14,562 nucleotides of DNA from an uncultured Campylobacter sp. (GTDB lineage Bacteria; Campylobacterota; Campylobacteria; Campylobacterales; Campylobacteraceae). Below are positions 6,437 to 12,609 of the stretch, piece after piece. The position numbers and the translations under genes were made by a program. Position 1 is the first letter of the stretch. Every line of letters starts with the position of its first letter. The notes beneath the pieces were generated by a model that did not search any database, had not been told where the DNA came from, and saw only the letters and a program-made list of their open reading frames with translations. The stretch covers positions 1 through 14,562 of the forward strand of contig UQBJ01000041.1 in assembly GCA_900539255.1 (NCBI GenBank), in the 5' to 3' direction.

Positions 6437-7585
6437 TCACACCATATACGCCACTTGATACATACTCAAAAGCTGTTCGTAAAAGTCCTCGTCCTTTTTG
6501 TGCGCCGCGACAATGCCCGTGTTTGGAAACAAGTCGTTGTAAATGTTTTGCACCTTTTCAAAGCGGTTTGGAAAGAAGTGCTTTAAAATCATCGCCGAAA
6601 TTTCGCGCCTCATAAAGATAGTAGGCGGTATAATGCCTGTTTTTAGCAAATCTTTGAGCGAATTTGAGTGAAATTTTATGTGATGGTGTGAGCCGTGCGG
6701 GCAAGAGCGCGTGCTGACACTGATTTTGCACTTGTTGCAATACACAAATTCAGGCAGCACCACGACTTCAATCCCAAATCTCTGCGAAATGTCGTCCAAA
6801 ATAGTGCGCGGGCGGTTTTGCTCGTAAAACATTCCAAGCCCAGCGTGGTTTTGTCCGACTACAAGTTTCGTGCAGCCTAAATTTTTGGCTATTGTCGCTT
6901 CTAAAATCACATTTAAATGCGTGCTAAACACGCCTATGTGCCGCAAAGGAAAGACGAAAATCCTATCTTTTGGCAAATAAAGCTCGATAAATTTCTCCAA
7001 ACACGCTTTTTTCAGCTCGAATTCAAGCCCGTTTTTCTCATAAGACTCTATCAAAAAAACGACAATCAAATCCGCCTTGTCAATCGTCCAGCGAAAAATG
7101 CGCTCGTGGGCGCGGTGCAGCGGGTCAAGGCTAGCGATGATGGCGGTGATTTTTTGCGCGTTTAAATGCGCTTTAAGCCGCTCGAAGTCTTGTTTTACCT
7201 TAGCTATGGGCGAATTTTCTAGCTCAAAATCCCCGCTGATATACACACAATCATCAACAAAGCACGAATTTGGCGTGAAAATGCTCTTTATGTCGCCCTT
7301 GTGCTGAAATTTCTCGTTAAGCCTAAATTTACCCACCTTTTCGCCCTCGCACACAAGCGCAAATTCATCGCCTGCCTTTGCCTTGCTCAAATCCACATTT
7401 TGCGGGGCAAAGCTGAAAGAATAAGGCGTCATCTCGCCTTTATAGCTTTGCTTTTGTAGCACTTCGTTTGTTTCGTTTTTACTCATCAAATGCGTGCAAG
7501 GTCCTAAAATGCCCTCTTTGATGAGAGCAAACAGCTCAAAATCGCTTTGGCTTAATACAAGCTCATTTTTTCTTTGCGAGTCCAT
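6437..7585 (-). CDS. ATP-sulfurylase-like protein with altered active site
   Basis: The protein (382 residues from the chosen start) has the layout of sulfate adenylyltransferase: an N-terminal PUA-like part, then a nucleotidyltransferase fold with PLHRAH (155-160), VGQNHAG (243-249), and a Cys283-Cys286-Cys295-Pro-His zinc-type motif. It is the homologue of C. jejuni Cj1609, annotated as a putative ATP sulfurylase. Only HxxH of the active site survives. The sulfate-binding QxRN before it reads ASLD (151-154), and the Arg-Asp of GRDHAG reads Gln-Asn. Sulfate activation is therefore doubtful; it may act on another substrate or be a binding protein. I chose the ATG at 7585 because AAGGA stands about 7 nt before it. 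An in-frame ATG at 7627 would add 14 residues and overlap cemR by 65 nt. The chosen start overlaps the cemR end by 23 nt. Confidence 0.85.
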   Translation of the reverse strand: MDSQRKNELVLSQSDFELFALIKEGILGPCTHLMSKNETNEVLQKQSYKGEMTPYSFSFAPQNVDLSKAKAGDEFALVCEGEKVGKFRLNEKFQHKGDIKSIFTPNSCFVDDCVYISGDFELENSPIAKVKQDFERLKAHLNAQKITAIIASLDPLHRAHERIFRWTIDKADLIVVFLIESYEKNGLEFELKKACLEKFIELYLPKDRIFVFPLRHIGVFSTHLNVILEATIAKNLGCTKLVVGQNHAGLGMFYEQNRPRTILDDISQRFGIEVVVLPEFVYCNKCKISVSTRSCPHGSHHHIKFHSNSLKDLLKTGIIPPTIFMRREISAMILKHFFPNRFEKVQNIYNDLFPNTGIVAAHKKDEDFYEQLLSMYQVAYMV

Positions 7586-8450
7586 ATTTTTTCCTTTTCT
7601 CCCATAGGGATTTGCGCGAAATGCCAAGTTTTTTAGACAAATCCGTGTCAGGGTAAGTGGCTTGGTGCTTTAAGATGATATAGCGCACATATTCATCGAT
7701 AGTCAGTATCTCATCGCCTGAAAGGTCCTTTTCGTTGTCGTTTAAGTCAAACACGGCACAAGGTGGGTTAGCGAGCTTTTCGCTGCTGTGGATAATGAGC
7801 GGCTTTTTGTCAAGCTCTTGCAAAAGCTTGTTTTGCTCGGCTTCTTGCAAGAAATGAAAATGGCTTACAAAGAGCAAGTCAGCCTTGTTTGTGAGCTTTA
7901 AAATGCTTTCTGCATTGTCGTTTGGGCTTGCTTGGACGCAAAAAAAGCTCATTTTGTGCGCCTTTGCGTAATGAAACAAAAAGGCATCGGCGTTTGCAAA
8001 GCGGTGCGCTTGCAAGAAAACGGGCAGGCGGATTTTTTTGTAATCAAGCTGCGGCAACTGCACGCTTGCAAGCCTCATAGCGATGAAATTCAAATAAGCG
8101 TTGTTCATCGTTTCAAGCTCTTTGTAGTGCTGATGGTGCTTGATTTTACGCACAAGTTCTTCGACCATAAAGGGCTTTTGTATGTAATCACTCGCCCCAG
8201 CTCCCAAAGGCTCGACAACGCTATCAACGCTTATGTAAGAAACCAGCAGTATGATGACACTTTGCCTGTGATGAGTGATGAATTTATCAAATCCGCTCAC
8301 ATTTGTGGAGAGCAAAAGCACATCATAATGCGTGTTTGCTTTGAGTTGCTCGGCTGAACTTGCTATCTCACAGGCATATCCTAGCTCGCTGAGCTTGTTG
8401 GCTATGCTCTGAGCGAGATAAATTTCGTTTTCTATGATTAAAACCCTCAT
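7563..8450 (-). CDS. cemR: atypical orphan response regulator, HP1021/CemR family
   Basis: Family members (H. pylori HP1021, C. jejuni Cj1608/CemR) are reported to control energy metabolism and oxidative-stress genes and to bind the replication origin region. The protein has 295 residues. Residues 1-115 form a receiver domain in which the phospho-acceptor Asp is replaced by Ser48 (LLLSTN) and the acidic pocket reads ENE (7-9); Lys92 (QKP) is kept, so activity should not depend on phosphorylation. Residues about 140-235 look like a degenerate NtrC-type ATPase with a Walker-B-like ADLLFVSHFHFL but no P-loop. A Fis-type helix-turn-helix lies at about 269-289 (TDLSKKLGISRKSLWEKR). Cysteines are at 27, 171 and 231. 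It follows ispDF by 57 nt, the same neighbourhood as in C. jejuni and H. pylori. AAAGG stands about 10 nt before the ATG. Confidence 0.92.
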   Translation of the reverse strand: MRVLIIENEIYLAQSIANKLSELGYACEIASSAEQLKANTHYDVLLLSTNVSGFDKFITHHRQSVIILLVSYISVDSVVEPLGAGASDYIQKPFMVEELVRKIKHHQHYKELETMNNAYLNFIAMRLASVQLPQLDYKKIRLPVFLQAHRFANADAFLFHYAKAHKMSFFCVQASPNDNAESILKLTNKADLLFVSHFHFLQEAEQNKLLQELDKKPLIIHSSEKLANPPCAVFDLNDNEKDLSGDEILTIDEYVRYIILKHQATYPDTDLSKKLGISRKSLWEKRKKYGLAKKK

Positions 8451-8508
8451 TTTACCAAACCTTTATCATAAATTTACTCATCAAATATCCTTTTTACTAA
8501 ATCTCACG

Positions 8509-9636
8509 CTAAATCGTCCAGTCAAAATACCTTAAATTCACGCTTGCTAAAACGGCTATGCCCTCTTTTCGCCCGACAAAGCCTAAATTTTCAGTCGTTG
8601 TGGCTTTGACATTTATGCGAAATTCGTCTAAATTCAGCGTTTTGGCTAAATTTTTAGCGATTTGCGCTTTAAATTTAGATAGCTTTGGCTCTTGTGCGAT
8701 GACGCTTATATCAGCATTTACCAGCTCAAACCCAAAGCTAAGCACCTTTTTGTAGGCATTTTGCAAGAGTTTCATCGAGTCGGCGTTTTTGTATTTCGCG
8801 CTTGTGTCAGGGTAAAGCTCGCCTATGTCGCCTAAACTCGCAGCTCCAAGCAGGGCATCGATGAGTGCGTGCGCTAGCACATCGCCATCTGAGTGCGCCT
8901 TTAAGCCCATACTCTTATGCACCTCAATGCCGCCCAAAATCAAAGGGCGCTTTTCCCCAAAAGAATGCACATCAAAGCCGTTTCCGCAAAAAATTTCATT
9001 TGCGGGTGCTGGCAAATCAAGCTTTGTCAAATCCTCTTTAAAGGTGATTTTGCGGGCATTTTCCTCGCCCTCCACAAACCAAATTTTACCGCCCACGCTC
9101 GCCACAGCCGTGCTGTCATCGGTGAATTCTTTGTTTTGGGCTAAGGCTTTTTTAAGCAAAGCCGTGCGTGAAATTTGGGGCGTTTGGATAAGTTTGATTT
9201 GCTCTCTTTGAAGGGGCTTGTCGTTGTAAAGCGTGGTGTCAGCGACTTTTAAGGCAGGCGTTATACAATCAGCGTTTGTGGTGTTTTGAATGAGCCGCGA
9301 AAAAAGGCTTTTGCTCACGCACACGCGTGCTACATCGCTTACCATCACAAACTCGCTATTTACCTTTGAAAGTGCGTTTTTAAGGGACTCCGCACGGCTT
9401 TTGCCGCCCTTTACAAACTCATAATGCGGGGCAAATTTTTGCAAATACTCAGGCTCGCTGCAAGCTACAAGCACCTTTTTAAAGGGGTAAAACTCGCTTA
9501 GGTTGCGACTTGCAAAGAGCCACAAAGGCTCGTTTTTAAGGCGCAAAAACTGCTTTTTACAAGGCATTTTAAAGCGCGTAGAATCCCCAGCACCAAGCAT
9601 CACAAGGCTTATGTCAAGTGCCTTACCACCAAGCAT
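8509..9636 (-). CDS. ispDF: bifunctional MEP-pathway enzyme IspD-IspF
   Basis: The fusion carries out two steps of isoprenoid synthesis. The IspD part (about 8-210) joins MEP to CTP, and the IspF part (about 217-375) cyclises CDP-ME 2-phosphate to MEcPP. IspD shows LGAGDSTRF (14-22) with Lys27/28, GGKSRAES (77-84) and VSDVARV (99-105). IspF shows the metal site GFDVH (220-224), HSDGDVLAHALIDALLG (248-264), GELYPDT (272-278) and KATTTENLGFVGRKEG (344-359). Epsilonproteobacteria characteristically have this fusion. AAAGGA stands 6 nt before the ATG at 9636; Met13 is inside the IspD motif and too late. It heads the transcript that continues into cemR and the ATP-sulfurylase-like gene. Confidence 0.96.
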   Translation of the reverse strand: MLGGKALDISLVMLGAGDSTRFKMPCKKQFLRLKNEPLWLFASRNLSEFYPFKKVLVACSEPEYLQKFAPHYEFVKGGKSRAESLKNALSKVNSEFVMVSDVARVCVSKSLFSRLIQNTTNADCITPALKVADTTLYNDKPLQREQIKLIQTPQISRTALLKKALAQNKEFTDDSTAVASVGGKIWFVEGEENARKITFKEDLTKLDLPAPANEIFCGNGFDVHSFGEKRPLILGGIEVHKSMGLKAHSDGDVLAHALIDALLGAASLGDIGELYPDTSAKYKNADSMKLLQNAYKKVLSFGFELVNADISVIAQEPKLSKFKAQIAKNLAKTLNLDEFRINVKATTTENLGFVGRKEGIAVLASVNLRYFDWTI

Positions 9637-9769
9637 TTGTGTCCTTTCTTAAACTTACTTTCTAGCGCAAATTTCGCTCATTTGCTTCAAAATGTGAATT
9701 TTTTATGCAAATCCTTGAAAATTCATCAAAAATTCATCACCCAAACAAAAAACTCATTTTCAAAATGCC

Positions 9770-9777
9770 ATTATAGC
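9770..9777 (-). promoter_or_regulatory. candidate ispDF promoter (-10)
   Basis: The minus strand reads GCTATAAT, a perfect extended -10, with TATAAT at 9775-9770. The leader to ispDF would be about 130 nt. The leader contains two AATTTTTGATGAATTTTC-like direct repeats near 9716-9740. Confidence 0.6.
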
Positions 9778-9826
9778 CTAAAAAGCTGAATTTTGGTTTT
9801 CGTTTGTGTAAATTTTACTCACTTTT

Positions 9827-9834
9827 GCTAAAAT
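9827..9834 (+). promoter_or_regulatory. candidate promoter (-10) for the accessory insert
   Basis: GCTAAAAT lies 33 nt before the small ORF at 9867 and about 50 bp from the divergent ispDF -10. It could drive the small ORF and the nuclease gene. Confidence 0.4.
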
Positions 9835-9866
9835 AAACATAAAATTTCAAAGCAAAAAGAGCAAAA

Positions 9867-9995
9867 ATGCAGTTTTTAAGCACCACGCAAGCCCAGCAAA
9901 GCACATTTTTAAGCACTCAAAGCATTTTGCTTGATGAGAGCTGCCCTGCAAAGCTAAAAAATCAACATAAATTTAATAAATTTGTAGTAAAATAA
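9867..9995 (+). CDS. small ORF of 42 codons, unknown
   Basis: The frame opens with ATG, encodes 42 residues starting MQFLSTTQAQ and stops 31 nt before the nuclease gene. It contains a near-duplicate, FLSTTQ and FLSTQS, mirrored by a DNA repeat TTTTTAAGCAC. No membrane segment or known domain is visible and the ribosome binding site is weak (AGAGCAAAA). It may be the 5' remnant of a gene broken when the insert decayed, a leader, or chance. I do not recognise it. Confidence 0.3.
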   Translation: MQFLSTTQAQQSTFLSTQSILLDESCPAKLKNQHKFNKFVVK

Positions 9996-10026
9996 TCATC
10001 AAATACAGCATAAAGGATACCAAAAA

Positions 10027-10755
10027 ATGCCAAAAGATTTAACCTATGTTGAAGCCATCGAGCAAGTTATGCTCAAAAATGGTTTTATGGCACCGCTTAA
10101 ACTCATATATAAAGATATTTGGAAATATAAAGACGCAAGCAAAATCACAGGCAAAACCCCACTTGATAGCATTCGTTGCGAAGTGCAAAGGGATAAAAGA
10201 TTTACACGAGTTGGACTTGGCGTGTATGCTTTAACTGACAAAATCCACTTACTTAAAAGGCAGGAAACGCCCAAAACACCACAAGAAAAAGCCATTTCAA
10301 AACACGGCGAAATTCAAGGAATGCTTTTAGAACTTGGCAACAACAGCAAAGAAGTATGCGAAACCTACACGAACGACAAAAAATTCATCTTTAACGAAAA
10401 GCCACTTGGTAGCATTTGCACCTTGCAAAATCTGCCACCTTTCACTTACGAACGCATTATCAAAGAAAGTGTGTGCTTTATCGATGTGGTGTGGTTTAAC
10501 GAAAGAATGTTTCCTTCAAAGGTTTTTGAAGTCGAAAATTCTACCGATTTTCGTGGTGCTTTTGTTAAATTTATGGAGTTGCAGGATTTTCAAACGAATT
10601 TTATTTGCGTAGCCCCAAACGAGCGAAAAGCTAAATTTGAGCGTGAAATCACAAAAACCGCCTTTTTACCGATACAAAATCGTGTAAAATTTTACTCTTA
10701 TGAGGATGTCGAACACGATTATAATTTAAGCTTGCAAAAGTATAGAATTTTATAA
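10027..10755 (+). CDS. HARE-HTH plus PD-(D/E)XK-like nuclease, probable restriction endonuclease
   Basis: The protein has 242 residues. The first 75 match the HARE-HTH winged helix (LTYVEAIEQVM, GKTPLDSIRCEV, then FTRVGLGVYALT), a domain often fused to restriction endonucleases. The rest has the pattern of a PD-(D/E)XK nuclease: a helix with HGEIQGMLLELG (93-104), then FIDVVWF with Asp153, then FEVENSTDFRGAFVKF with Glu168 and Glu170, then FICVAPNERKAKF. The catalytic triplet would be D-ExE, as in BamHI, rather than D-ExK. It is intact, has AAAGGA about 8 nt before the ATG, and sits before a methyltransferase remnant. I infer a type II restriction enzyme or a related DNA-repair or defence nuclease; its recognition site cannot be read from the sequence. 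No close relative is known to me by name. Confidence 0.7.
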   Translation: MPKDLTYVEAIEQVMLKNGFMAPLKLIYKDIWKYKDASKITGKTPLDSIRCEVQRDKRFTRVGLGVYALTDKIHLLKRQETPKTPQEKAISKHGEIQGMLLELGNNSKEVCETYTNDKKFIFNEKPLGSICTLQNLPPFTYERIIKESVCFIDVVWFNERMFPSKVFEVENSTDFRGAFVKFMELQDFQTNFICVAPNERKAKFEREITKTAFLPIQNRVKFYSYEDVEHDYNLSLQKYRIL

Positions 10756-10781
10756 TTTGTTGAATTTTTAGTGCAAGCGAA

Positions 10782-10800
10782 CATTTTATAAAATGCTTTT
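10782..10800 (+). terminator. palindrome after nuclease gene, possible terminator
   Basis: CATTTTATAAAATG is a perfect 14-bp palindrome 27 nt after the nuclease stop, followed by CTTTT. It is short and AT-rich, so the call is weak. Confidence 0.3.
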
Positions 10801-10862
10801 CATCGCTTAAAACACAAGATAAACGCTTAAACGATAAATTTATTAGCTTTAAGTGTCGCTAA

Positions 10863-11162
10863 AAGCCAGCCCCAGAGCTAGTGAGTGAGTATTGCAAAAG
10901 CGGTGCAAAAGAGGCGTTTGAAAATTTGGTGCAAAGCCTTGCAAAATGCTCTAAAATCTTGCTTGTTACCTACAACAACACCATTTCAGCAAACCCACGA
11001 AGCAACACAAGAATGAACGAGTGCGAAATTTTTGAAATTTTAAGCACCTTCGGCAAGGTTTTTAAATATGAATTTGATTTTAAGGCTTTTACTTCGGGCA
11101 AGACAGAATTTAGCAACCATAAAGAGATGATTTTCGTGTGCGAGCTAGGAAAATGCAAGTGA
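10863..11162 (+). pseudogene. C-terminal remnant of an adenine-specific DNA methyltransferase
   Basis: The open frame is preceded by a stop at 10860-10862 and runs about 100 codons; the first usable start is a GTG at 10881 (93 residues) without a good ribosome binding site. The sequence matches my memory of the end of D12-type N6-adenine DNA methyltransferases: KILLVTYNN, a stretch rich in Arg/Ser/Asn, EIFEILSTFGKVFKYEF, FKAFTSGKTEF and a final HKEMIFVCEL. The N-terminal two thirds, including the FxGxG and (D/N)PPY motifs, are missing, and nothing in the 107 nt before it in any frame restores them. I infer a partner methyltransferase of the upstream nuclease that lost its catalytic part by deletion. 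It cannot be an active methyltransferase by itself. Confidence 0.65.
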
Positions 11163-11216
11163 TTTCAGCACTTTTACACAACTTAACCAAACACAATCAA
11201 ATTTTTACCCTTTTTA

Positions 11217-11224
11217 GCTAAAAT
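11217..11224 (+). promoter_or_regulatory. candidate mrp promoter (-10)
   Basis: GCTAAAAT after the T-rich stretch ATTTTTACCCTTTTT lies 24 nt before the mrp ATG, giving a very short leader. The T-rich upstream run fits Campylobacter promoters. Confidence 0.5.
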
Positions 11225-11248
11225 TGAGCCAAAATTCAAAGGCAAACG

Positions 11249-12367
11249 ATGAAAGAACAAATTTTAGACAAACTCAAAAGCGTGAAGTATCCGGGCTTTA
11301 ACAAGGATATAGTAAGCTATGGCTTTGTTAAAAGCGTGGAAGTATTAGATGATGAGAGCGCAAACAACGGCGCACAAGGTGCTAGCAAAGCCGCTCACAT
11401 AGTAGTGGATATAGTCTCAGCGAACCCGCAAACCGCCGCAGAGCTTGAAAGTGAAATAAAAAAAGCCCTAAAAGAGCTGAATTTAAGCAAGATAAAGCTC
11501 ACCATAAACCAGCCCCAAGCCCCAAAAGAGCAAAGCAACTCTCAAAGTGGCAAAAACATAGCCCCGCAGATTAAGCATTTTGTGATGATTTCAAGCGGCA
11601 AGGGCGGCGTTGGCAAAAGCACGACAAGCGTGAATTTAGCGATTTCTTTGGCGAAAATGGGCAAAAAAGTCGGGCTGCTTGACTTAGACATTTATGGTCC
11701 AAATATCCCACGAATGCTCGGCTGCATAGACTCAAACCCCGAAGTTGTCGGCAACAAAATCCGCCCCATACTCACGCACGGCGTTTATATGATGAGTATG
11801 GGCGTGCTTGTCGGCGAGGGCGAGGGGCTGATATGGCGCGGAGCTATGGTGATGAAAGCTGTGGCGCAGCTTTTAAGCGATGTGCTGTGGAAGGATTTGG
11901 ATATTATGATTTTAGATATGCCACCAGGCACGGGCGATGCGCAACTTACCCTAGCTCAAAGTGTGCCTGTGAGTGCTGGCGTGTGCGTTTCCACGCCCCA
12001 AGCCGTGTCGCTTGATGATAGTAGGCGGGCTTTGGATATGTTTAGCAAGCTTCACATACCTGTGGCGGGTATCATCGAAAATATGAGTGGCTTCATTTGC
12101 CCTGACAATGGCAAAGAATATGAGATTTTTGGCAAGGGCGGGGCTGAAATTTTAGCAAGCGAATACAAATGTCAAATTCTTGCGCACATTCCCATAGAAA
12201 TGGGCATTAGAGAGGGCGGCGATGAGGGCAAACCTGTGAGCTTTTATGCGAGTGAGAGTGTGAGCGCGAAAAGATACAGCGAGGCAGCGACTAAAATTTG
12301 GGACTTTGTAGAGCAAGTAAAGGCAAGTGGCGCAGCGGATAACTCAGCCATTCAGCCCGTGCATTGA
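11249..12367 (+). CDS. mrp: Mrp/ApbC/NBP35-family iron-sulfur cluster carrier ATPase
   Basis: The protein binds and hands on Fe-S clusters in the cytoplasm. It has 372 residues: an N-terminal MIP18/DUF59 domain (about 1-90), a short Gln/Ser-rich linker, and a ParA/MinD-type ATPase domain (108-372) with the deviant Walker A SSGKGGVGKST (115-125), LDLDIYGPN (144-152), DMPPGTGDAQLT (223-234) and STPQAVSLDD (248-257). In most family members the late NMS loop carries a CxxC that bridges the cluster between subunits. Here it reads CPDN, so Cys284 is present but the second cysteine is Asn287. AAAGG stands about 6 nt before the ATG. The gene is divergent from ispDF as I recall for C. jejuni, but with the nuclease and methyltransferase insert between them. 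Confidence 0.94.
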   Translation: MKEQILDKLKSVKYPGFNKDIVSYGFVKSVEVLDDESANNGAQGASKAAHIVVDIVSANPQTAAELESEIKKALKELNLSKIKLTINQPQAPKEQSNSQSGKNIAPQIKHFVMISSGKGGVGKSTTSVNLAISLAKMGKKVGLLDLDIYGPNIPRMLGCIDSNPEVVGNKIRPILTHGVYMMSMGVLVGEGEGLIWRGAMVMKAVAQLLSDVLWKDLDIMILDMPPGTGDAQLTLAQSVPVSAGVCVSTPQAVSLDDSRRALDMFSKLHIPVAGIIENMSGFICPDNGKEYEIFGKGGAEILASEYKCQILAHIPIEMGIREGGDEGKPVSFYASESVSAKRYSEAATKIWDFVEQVKASGAADNSAIQPVH

Positions 12368-12382
12368 GATTAGAGTGTGTTG

Positions 12383-12425
12383 TTGCAAAATTTTACCAAA
12401 CGCAAAAAATTTTGCAATCTCTTTT
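12383..12425 (+). terminator. intrinsic terminator of mrp
   Basis: TTGCAAAATTTT (12383-12394) and AAAATTTTGCAA (12406-12417) form a perfect 12-bp stem with an 11-nt loop, followed by TCTCTTTTT. It starts 15 nt after the mrp stop. Confidence 0.7.
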
Positions 12426-12504
12426 TCACAAAAAAGAAAAAAATTAAGGGCAAAAATTCAAACACCTTTGACCTTTTTAGGTTTTAAAATTCAACTTGCA
12501 AGAT

Positions 12505-12546
12505 AAACAAAAGACTCTTTTTTCAAAAAGCACTCTACAAAAAGAG
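12505..12546 (-). terminator. candidate fliI terminator
   Basis: On the minus strand CTCTTTTT (12546-12539) pairs with AAAAAGAG (12522-12515), followed by a T-rich tail TCTTTTGTTT. It lies about 64 nt behind the fliI stop. Nearer the stop is a perfect palindrome GCTTAAATTTAAGC (12586-12599) without a T-run. The two terminator hairpins for mrp and fliI share this 242-bp convergent gap. Confidence 0.4.
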
Positions 12547-12609
12547 CAAAAAAACGCAAAAGTAGCACGGAATTTGCCTCGTTAAGCTTAAATTTAAGCG
12601 ATTTTGGGA

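Noticed and set aside
6437..7627. Longer start of the ATP-sulfurylase-like protein at 7627
   Set aside because: It would overlap cemR by 65 nt and lacks a good ribosome binding site, while the ATG at 7585 has AAGGA at proper distance.
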